Source of the DNA: Enoplosus armatus
Lineage: Eukaryota; Chordata; Actinopteri; Centrarchiformes; Enoplosidae
Length of the DNA stretch: 64,000 bases
Assembly (NCBI RefSeq): GCF_043641665.1
Contig: NC_092190.1
Span: 14,940,048 to 15,004,047, forward strand
Direction: 5' to 3'
In this document: one piece after another, positions 52,194 through 61,900 of the stretch
Layout: each line of letters starts with the position of its first letter
Numbering within the stretch: position 1 is the stretch's first letter
Notes under the pieces: model-generated
Seen by the model: the letters and a program-made list of their open reading frames with translations, nothing else
What the model was told of the DNA's origin: nothing
Databases searched by the model: none
Position numbers and translations under genes: made by a program

Positions 52194-54035
52194 GGGCCCT
52201 GCTGCAGGAGGGTTACCCCTCCATGTGGCTTATTACACAACAGGAGACAGCAGGACAGTAAATATGGGGCCCGGTGTCAGTGCGGTTTCTGTTGAAAGAC
52301 AGCGAGCTGCCCTCTTCTGAGGGGAAATATGAAAGCAACGTGGATGCAAAACTTCACAGCAAAATGGAGAGAAATTCCAAGAAAAATAAGATGGACACAA
52401 ACCTCATGTCTGTTTCTCCCCGTTATTTCTTGCCTCAACAAATAATATTTTAAATGAAGTGAGTTTTGTATGTATGATAGAGCATCTAAACCCAGGACAC
52501 CTGATAGCAGTACAGCAGGCAGTTAACGTATAATACTACACTGTGCCATTAACATAATTTACTTTTGTCGGTCTCCAAAATTCTGAATGTTAGGTGTGTT
52601 TGCCATACACATGTGCCATAGAACAGGACTGATGCCAGTACCCTAACCCTGGTTCAAACAAACCCTGACATGTTTCATGTTCACAGAGCCTCCTGTGCCA
52701 CTGCAAGTCTATCTCACGTACATTGTCATTCCATGTATGGGATGCACCCTAAAGTGAACCCTGATTTTATGTGCTCCAGCTCCATTCAGATCATGTTATT
52801 GCATCAACAAAGAAGCACACGGCAGTGGTGTTGAAGGATGGGCAGTTTGGGTTGTTTGTTTAGTCCTTTAGTTTGTAGTGTCAGTAACATTTAGAAATAA
52901 TGTCGTGGTTTGACTCAATCTCGTTCTTTTCTGTATCTAAAATGTGTAATATAGTTATTGTTTTATCTGAACAAAATGCAATATGAGTGACATGAAAGAT
53001 GTTGCTTTGAATGACTGCAGACAGGAAGTGCCGATCATTCGAAGTCATGAAATGGTGAGGAAAATAATCGTTGCTTGCTATTAGCAACGTGCTAAATGAT
53101 ATGAATTAAGCCTTAAGTGTTTTTTCAGACGCCTGTTCCTGTCCCAGCTCCTGTTTGACATAATTTTGTGACATTTATTAGCTGTTGGATAGGGAGGGAT
53201 TATGCAGAGGGAGGTTGGTATGGTAAATCCTGCTCTTATTGCACCAAAAGTCTTTCATCTTTTTGGCTAAGATGAATATACTTGATCCTAACATCAGCCA
53301 TTACAAACAGACACTTGCTCCATAAATATTTTAAATAATGTCTGTCCCTATTGTCAGTTGTGTTGAATGTGTGTTTTATAGCAAAAGACTGTAAGGAATT
53401 ATAGTTGGTATGGGTTTGATGCAGAATGTCAGTCTCATTTCGAGTGCCATAAAGTTGAATGAGAGTTGAAAAATGTTGTTAGTCGCATGTACTGTAAGAG
53501 GCAAGTGTCTAATATGCTCGTAACACCTTAACCTCCCACCTTACCACATTGACTTTGTAAAGATTCGCTTCACTGTGTGTTGCTTCTTGTTTTCTATGTG
53601 CACATCCCTTTAGAGATGGGCACCTGCTGTAATTATGTACAGGTTTTGTGTAAATTATTAATAGATAGAGGAGACAACAGGAAGCATAACACAAAGACTG
53701 AATCTGGTATATATGTGAACTTCTCCCTAACAAACAAAAATTATTTGAAATGTATTCTCATGTGTGGACATTGGGAAGAGACATGTAAAAGCCTTGGAAA
53801 CATTTTTATAGTATGAAAGAACAGCGGGAACTGGCCACTTCCAGGATGAGACGAAGCACACTCCGAGCACAAGGAGAAGACAGTTATGCTCAGCGGACTG
53901 ACTGAGATGTCACATGCTCCAGAGCAAACTTTTGTTGTTAACATGGAGAGATACATTTGTCTGATATATGGTTAGTTGTCATTATTTTCATAACCTGATT
54001 TCTTAATGAATAAAAAAAGTACTTTTAACTTGAAA
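52194..54035 (+). other. dip2c: dip2c 3' untranslated region
   Basis: After the TGA, about 1.8 kb without any supported coding sequence leads to a canonical polyadenylation signal followed by a T/GT-rich stretch. Several long T- and A-rich segments and scattered TGTA-type elements are typical of a vertebrate 3' UTR. The exact 3' end is an estimate, 20-25 nt after the signal. Confidence 0.75.
54009..54014 (+). terminator. dip2c: dip2c polyadenylation signal AATAAA
   Basis: AATAAA lies in atgaataaaaaaagtac, followed within 30 nt by a TGTTTGTCTT-type downstream element. It is the first canonical hexamer with a good downstream element in the dip2c 3' region. Use of other sites is possible. Confidence 0.7.
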
Positions 54036-54249
54036 TGTTTGTCTTCACTTCACTGAACATCCAGGTGTCCTGTCCAATAAGAATATTTTAAGTCAAGTCA
54101 ATTTACTTTTAAATTCTACAATCGGAGGCCCCACTGAACACACATTTCAGTTCAGTTCTCTTTCACTTAAAGCTTCTTGAACTAATATGTTGTATGGTGA
54201 AATGGTTCAGATAAGGACGGTAGTTTTTTGTTTTTTTAAAGGATCTAAT

Positions 54250-55919
54250 GTTTATTCAGCATTTATGTTTTTAGTGCCCTTGGCAAACAGGCAAACCCAG
54301 GGGTGGTAGCTATATCACATCATACACAATCAAAAGTATTATTTTACTACATTACTTTTAAGAAACATTGAACATACACATCCATCCTCTGGAAAAGGAC
54401 AGAGGAAGTAATAATCAAACAAACTCACTAGTTACTGAAATTAAGTGCCTACCCCTGGCCACATATGTGGACATGTGAAAATGTGAAACAGGAATTGCAG
54501 TCCAATAAATCCTTGATTGAATTTCATTTTTTTCCATTTTCTTTATTCCAAAGAGAATAAAACTAACAAAAAAATACTTTGATATTTGCATTTTCAAAAC
54601 AAAGTCATTGTATTGTAAGTAGTTATAAATGTTAACATTGCAAAAAAAAGTGTATTTGCATTTTCAAAACAAAGTCGGGACAGTGATTATATAGATCCTC
54701 AGTAAGTAGTAATAAATGATAACGAACCATAACAAGGTTGAACAGTAATTATATTGACCCTCAGTAATGAATTATAAATGTTTACAACATTGCTGAAAAG
54801 AAAAAACATAGATATTTGCATTTTCATAACAAAGTCATACAGTGACTGTATTGTAAGTAGTTATAAATGTTAACATTGCAAAAAAAAGTGTATTTGCATT
54901 TTCAAAACAAAGTCGGGACAGTGATTATATAGATCCTCAGTAAGTAGTAATAAATGATAACGAACCATAACAAGGTTGAACAGTAATTATATAGATCCTC
55001 AGCAATTAATTATAAATGTTTACAACATTGCAAAAAAGAAACAACATAGATATTTGCATTTTCATAACAAAGTCATACAGTGACTGTATTGTAAGTAGTT
55101 ATAAATGTTAACATTGCAAAAAAAAGTGTATTTGCATTTTCAAAACAAAGTCGGGACAGTGATTATATAGATCCTCAGTAAGTAGTAATAAATGATAACG
55201 AACCATAACAAGGTTGAACAGTGATTATATAGATCCTCAGCAATTAATTATAAATGTTTACATTGCAAAAAAGAAAAAACAGATATTTGCATTTTCATAA
55301 CAAAGTCATACAGTGATAGTATTGTAAGTAGTTATAAATGTTAACATTGCAAAAAAAATGTATTTGCATTTTCAAAACAAAGTCGGGACAGTGATTATAT
55401 AGATCCTCAGTAAGTAGTAATAAATGATAACGAACCATAACAAGGTTGAACAGTAATTATATTGACCCTCAGTAATGAATTATAAATGTTTACAACATTG
55501 CTGAAAAGAAAAAACATAGATATTTGCATTTTCATAACAAAGTCATACAGTGATTGTATTGATCATTTGTAAGTAGTTATAAAAGTTAACGACACTGCAA
55601 AAAAAGTACATTTGCATTTTCAAAACAAAGTCAGACATTGATTATATAGATCTTCAGTAAGTAGTTATACATTTTTAAATTACAAAAAAACCTTTGATAT
55701 TTGTACTTTCATAATAAAGTCATATCGTGATATATGGATTGGTCTTCAGTAAAGAAACTTCATTTCAGAATTTTCATAACACCGTCATATGCTTATGTCT
55801 GTTAAACAAATGATACCATTGTTTTGTTCATGATAATGTTTCAAAATCACAATATGGCTAACAGCATTTTTAATATATCAAAAAACATGACGTCTTCATG
55901 TCGTGTTTGTCTTGAATCC
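54250..55919 (-). other. probable 3' UTR/downstream region of the sacsin-like gene
   Basis: On the minus strand the stop at 55920 is followed by A/T-rich non-coding DNA and the tandem array. An ATTAAA-type hexamer lies about 50 nt after the stop (near 55869). Canonical AATAAA hexamers on this strand appear at 54542-54547 and 54251-54256, beyond the array. If either of the latter is used, the array would be transcribed and the gene would end 200-500 bp from the dip2c 3' end. Confidence 0.45.
54571..55755. repeat. higher-order tandem repeat, ~238-bp unit, about 4.7 copies
   Basis: The marker GTCGGGACAGTGATTAT recurs with its GGGAC at about 54677, 54915, 55153 and 55385, and a diverged form near 55633. 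This gives periods of 238, 238, 232 and ~248 bp. Each unit is built from related sub-units sharing ATTTGCATTTTCA(A/T)AAC, CAGTRATTATAT and AAGTAGT(T/A)ATAAATG. That points to an older short repeat that later amplified as a trimer-like block. The outer copies are the most diverged, as expected for unequal exchange in the middle. Confidence 0.93.
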
Positions 55920-58900
55920 CTAATTCACATATGCCTCTACTTTACCGAGAAGGTCAGATGCCTTGGTGATTGCTAACACTCCGTTCTCTGATTTGAACTG
56001 TCCATTTGGAATGTGGGGAAATGGATGGTATTGGGGATACTGAGTCTTTTTGGCGTCCACTCCTAGCGTCTTCAGATTTTCCACAATTCGAGGCAGAGCT
56101 CTCAGTTGGAGGTTGTTGAGGGAAACTTGTGCAGCCATGGCTGAAATGGAGCTGCTGGTGGGATGATGACCATGTCTTTTGTACTCTGCAGCTATGAGAG
56201 ACTTTTCCACTGCTTGGTGGACTTTGAACAGACACCACTCTGTGCTCCCCCCATCAATGTCTTTGGAAGCTGCATTGAGATCACAGCGAGCCTGTCTACA
56301 CCAGCGCTGGGCCTCCTCTCTGTTTGGCTTCGGGACATTTTCATTATGGGTCCAAAAGTTGTAGGACTGGTGGCCTCTAGAGAAACTCTCTCGGCCATTT
56401 CGGTGATGCCTGGCCTCCTGATTCCATTGCTTAAAGAAATCGCTGAAATCTGAGTCGCTGAAATTTGAATTTCCCCTTCTAGGGGACGAACCTGTAGTTT
56501 TGCCCTTGCCTTTGCTCAGTTCTTCAATACGATTCTGCAAGTATTTGAATGCCTCAGTGGCGAGAGATTCACAGTCAGGGTTTTTGTCAGGATGCCATCT
56601 AAGGTACAGTCGTTTGATGGCTTTATGCCTATCCTCCTCAGCAAGAGTCCAGATCTCTGTCAAGCATTTGTCAATTTCCCTTTTAGCTTCGTCAATAGAG
56701 GCCGGTGAGGATCGTGTAGATGAGGAGCTTGTAGCTGATGATTGAGAAGAATGTGGCACAGCTCCTGCTAGTGGCTCCAGCTCCATGCAAGAAGCTTCAG
56801 CAGATGTACATGTCCTCCGGCCAGGTTCTGACTTCTTTTGTCTTTTAAACTGATACAGGTCAAGACAACTGACTTCAATTGGCTCATCTTCACCAATGTC
56901 TATTTTGTATCTCCGTGAATATTGTCCAGAGTGCCCAGGCAGTTCTTCAACAATAACTGCATAAATATACTTGGTTTTGATGTTGTAGCCAACATATTCT
57001 CCCTCTTCAAAGTTATTGAGGATGTTCATGTCTAAGGAATCATGCCATTCTTCTGGAATATCTGTCCCAGGGGCTGGGGGATTGAGGAGGAAGCTTTCAG
57101 TTTCAGCACTGTCATGGATCCCATTCTTAGCCAGAGTTTTCTGAACGTCTTGCAGACTGTCACACGTGAGAAGTTGCCCGAGGACTGGGAGGTGAATTGA
57201 TGCAATTCTGTGACCTAAAAGAGCATTAATCTCCTTTGTCAATGTCATATTGATGTCATTTATCACCTTAGCACCCATGTCATTGTTGTGTTTCAAGTAA
57301 AAGATGCAACCTTCTTGCTCTCGCTTGACAAAAACATCCGTTTCAGTGGCAGTTTTGTGTAGCGGCACTTTATCCAGCCAAAGCTTCGTTTTCAGGCTTT
57401 TGCAGCAGATAATCTGAATACTGCCAAAAGTCTTCTTGCACATGTCAGTCGCATCCTTTTGTGTGATTTCTCCCTGAGACTGCTCTCTGATAAGACATAT
57501 CAGTCCATGTGTAAACACTACTGAGGACAGATGTTTGTCAAACCATCCACTAAATTCACAGTCAGGCTCAAGCTCACAAAGCTGCATGTGTGAGTCCACT
57601 ACTTTCTCCTCAGTGAGTTGAGACAGCATTTTAGGCTGAAATTTCTGAGGCAGCAATTGCAGCAACCGATGATGCTCATAGATGTCACGGCCCAAATGAC
57701 ATTCACTGAGTTTCTCAAGCAACAGGAACTTGTTCTCCAGCGCTTCTTCTAACCTTTTGGTCTCAAACACTGTGTCATTGTAGTACAGTGTGCATGATGG
57801 GTATAATTTACCATCTACTGCAGGAAGATACAAAGTCTTTACATCGTCAACAAAGGACTGTTTTCCTTGAGTTTTGACTGACAGAAAAAACTGCTCAACA
57901 GCACGTTTCACAGTTTTCAGTTGGTTTGGGTTTAGTTGTGGTTTCTCACAGGAATCAGCGTACACTGCTGCCAGAACATTACAATACTGCACTGTAGTAG
58001 CTTTGTCCTTTACACCAATTTTCTTGAAGAAGTCTGCAAACAGGACATCCTGTGGAGAAATGCTGTACAAATATGGTCTGAAATCACGGTCATAAGGGAT
58101 TGACAGAGAAGCATCATCAGTCTTCACAATTTCCGTGTCTTTTTCAACCAACACAACAGGAAGCCCAGCCAGTGGTTTACCTTCAAACTTGTTTGCTTGC
58201 AGGTAGGCATACGAACTTCGAAACACATTAGCACGGGTTTTGATCAACTGGTCAGTTTTACAGGGCGACTGACAGATGTTTGCCATGTTGCTGGTTACAC
58301 AGTGTGGAGGTGGTTGTTCATGAGCTCCTGCATCTTTCATCATTTGTAGGAGCTTCTTTGACTTATAAACTCGCAGATGTATAATTGGCATTGAAGACCA
58401 AATCAGTTCTTGATGCTTAGGATCGCTTTCCATCAAAGATCCTCTGATTTTAACAGCAGTTCTCTCAGCAGCAAATGGTTGGTGATAGTTGCACAGTTCT
58501 TTTCGAATTTTCACAGGAAAAATGAACTTGATGTCAGCTATACTTTCCAGCAACTTTTCCTCTTTATTTTTGTCTTCATTCAAGACTGCTCCGAAAAGTA
58601 CTGATGATTTCTGTTTCACCTCGTCAAGTGGATAGTTTCCTTTTGCTTCTGATTCTATCTGGTGTGCAAAATGTATTATTTCATCTTTTGACACAACATG
58701 CTTCATTCCAAGTTCTCTGAGTAACTCTTTTGATCGCATTGATGTGTGTGGATTTCCCTCAGACAACTCAGTCCAAAATCTCTCAGGTACAAATCTCTCT
58801 TGGGGCAACATAGTCTTGTAAAGCATGACACTCTCATCAAAGTAGTATGATGCTGTCTCCAGTCTGCCTTGAGAATTGCAAATCAATTTCACTGTCTTCA

Positions 58901-61900
58901 ATGAGGAGATGATTTTGTCCTTATACTGAGAATAATCCAAATGCAGTAACAATTTCAGGCAGGGAAGCAGCTGCACCTCTGCAAGTTTGTGTACAACGGG
59001 CAGAATGAACTTCATGAAGTAATCCAAATCAGTCAGGATTGGGATGTTCAATGTTTGTGACAGACTGTAGTTCTCTGGATTGTTTTGGAGAAAAATGCTG
59101 TTGCTGTCAGACAGGATGAACAAATTTGGAAATTTCATTGAATATGTGCTGTTCAGGATAAATACCTCTTTAGGTCCATCGATCCTCACTCGGGTACCTT
59201 GTATTGTTTCAAATAATGGTAAAGATTTGAGCTTCCTCTTATACTCTTGTTTGTCTTTTGCCTTGGATACTCCAGACTGCAGGAAAACCTGAAGCTCTTT
59301 CATCTCATCAGTGGAAAGCCGGGAAAACTCTGAATGCTTGATGTAGACCTCATCTAACACAGAGCTCTTATCATTCACATCCATAAGTTCAGGATGTAAC
59401 ATTAAACGTTCCTGTGCATGCATCTCAGAGAAGAATACGCTGTCAAGCTGCATGAAACCAAGTTTAAAGAGGATGCCTGATATGTCACTGTCTGAGGCGA
59501 ACTGAATCACACTTGGCATGTCTTTCATTGTTTGCAGGAAGCGCATGTTGTTTAACCTTGGACACACAACAGGTAAAATGCAACAGTTATTGAAGAGCTG
59601 TCGCACATCACTTAATGTCAGACTTTGTCTATCACCACTAGATGTTGCAGGTTTCATTTGACTTGTGAAGAACTTCCAAAGTGATTTCAACCACTTCCTC
59701 ATCGTCTCGTTTGGGACATGAAGACCGCTGTGTGGATCAACTTCACAGTTCTTAAGAAGATGCTGAATTAATGGTTTCAGATATTCCGCTGCACAGGGAA
59801 CTGTCAAACTTTTGACAAGGTTGAAAGTTTGTAGAATATGAATGTAGTCTTTGTTGGTCTGATAATCTGCAAAGTGGTCCTCCTTTGTGAAGAACAGACT
59901 CTCATATCCTGATATCAGCTTGGGAGATTTGGAGTTAAACACTCTCAAAACTTTATCTCTTGTGAGAAGAAGTGGAAGCCCTTTGACTAAACTGGAATCG
60001 TCCATGGTGACCCTTTTCAAGTGGAAATCTTTTAAGCAGAAATTCAAGAGCTTTGAACACCTTTTTTCATCTCTGATCAGAGTGGCAGTTATGGGCAGGG
60101 GTAAATCCTTATTTGTTTGTGCTGGGTCATTGAGGGGTTTTTCTCTCAGGAAAGTCTGAACAGTTGAAGGATTCACATCTTTCACTTTGACACCAGCAGA
60201 GTTGAAACCATTCCAAACTTTTTTCATGGAAAAAGGAACCAATGCCATTCCAAGATCTTCCAAAATGGCATTAATCTCGTCACTTGCTGGATGTGTCAGG
60301 TAGGGTGCCTTAGTTGATTCAGTTTCTCTGACATTACACCATTCATAAGAGTACTCCTTAAATTCTCGGTTTGCAATTGTACGTGTTGAACTCCTCAACA
60401 CTGGAATCACATTAAGGCCTCTTTCTTTGATTGATCTGTATACCTCATGTATCATTTCATGCCAATCCTGACCAACATTTTGGGACACTGTTGGCCAAAA
60501 ACACAAGTATGACTCAATATGTGTAGAAGAGACTTTCTTTCCTGCAATGTTACGGCTAATGTAATGAAGGAGATCTGCATACAGTGGAGCAATGACATTC
60601 TGTTTCAAAGATTCATTCCAGTCAGATTTTAGACTTTGCCCATCTTCTTTCCAAAGGCTTCTCCTGGCAGAATCGACCTCAAAGTTTGCATTGACATGCA
60701 CTGGCAGTCCAGTTTTCCCTGGCAAAGGAAGTGAACAAAAGGCTGCTCCAATACAATCCATATGGCTGGATTCTGAACTCTTTGAGCTCAAACGCGCCGC
60801 TATTGCTGCTTGGTAAAGTTTGTCTGATGTTATTTCTCTTTCCCCACTGTTTCTGAATGTGCCAAACTGATCTGCAATTATCCATTTACTTTGTCTTTTA
60901 TCTGAGGTTGAAATCTTGGCTCCATAAATGGCCTTGTGCGGTGTTACTGTTTTGTCAGATTGAAGCGCAATTTTTTGAAGTTTGACAAAGGCATCCTTTC
61001 CTTCTCTGTTTGTCTTTGGTATACTTTTTTCAACCATGAAGATGGTTTTGAGTTCTTCTGAATGTTCATTGATTTCATGGACTTCTATTTTGCAGATGTT
61101 TTTCAGAAACAGAATTAGTCCTTCAGGATCTTCAGAGAGGGCAGAGCAGAGTTCTTTCATGTCACGGTCAGTGACTCCCTGCTGTGATATTTTAGAGCTG
61201 TTTGCCATGGTACCCACCCTTAGAGGTAATCTGAACATGGTGCCCTCTGTAAGAGAAAATTTGTCTGGAAGAAAGGATTTGTATACATCCATGTACATGT
61301 TCTTGAAAGTGTCAGCTAGTTTATAACCAGTGCCAACTGGTGGTTTGTCTGAATGACTTTCAATGTATTTTTGATTGGGATCAGAAATGCAGAGTAATTT
61401 ATCTCCAGTAAGGATTGAGGGGCAGTCAGTGAGATGGTAAACAGAGTTGAATCCCACTCCATATTTTCCTATCTTCCCTGGAGAGTTGTGCTTTCCTCCT
61501 TCTCCCAGCTGTTGAATGCCAGCCAGGTCAGCATCAGAAAACACTTTGTTGTTGAACACACACAGTGCTGGACCCTGCAGTTGGTTCCATTTCTTTCCAA
61601 ATGTTTTTTCTTTGCCATGTTGTCGTTTATCCCAAACAAAGTGAATTTCTGTTGCCTCTGCATCATCAGCATTTTGGATAAGCTCTTTAAGGATATCCTT
61701 CTTTGATGGATAAGCTGAAATTATGTTTTTAATTCGAACAGTTAGTTGCTCCTGCTGTTGAAACTTAAAAGCAAATGGTGATATGTTCTCAACTACATGG
61801 TTTTGCAGAGTATGATGCCTGGTAGTTTTGATTCCAAAGTGGCGAGCTGTTACACGTGGGATATTCTCGTGGCATAATGTGACACCTGAAGCGACTGGCA

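Noticed and set aside
53250..53290. Resemblance of ctttttggctaagatgaa to the 5' end of U2 snRNA
   Set aside because: Only about 15 nt match and the rest of U2 is missing; most likely chance or a tiny fragment.
54571..55755. CRISPR-like direct repeats
   Set aside because: The units are contiguous ~238-bp tandem copies without unique spacers, in a vertebrate genome.
56163..56453. 96-codon plus-strand frame and other plus-strand frames within 55920-64000
   Set aside because: Antisense shadows of the sacsin-like coding sequence.
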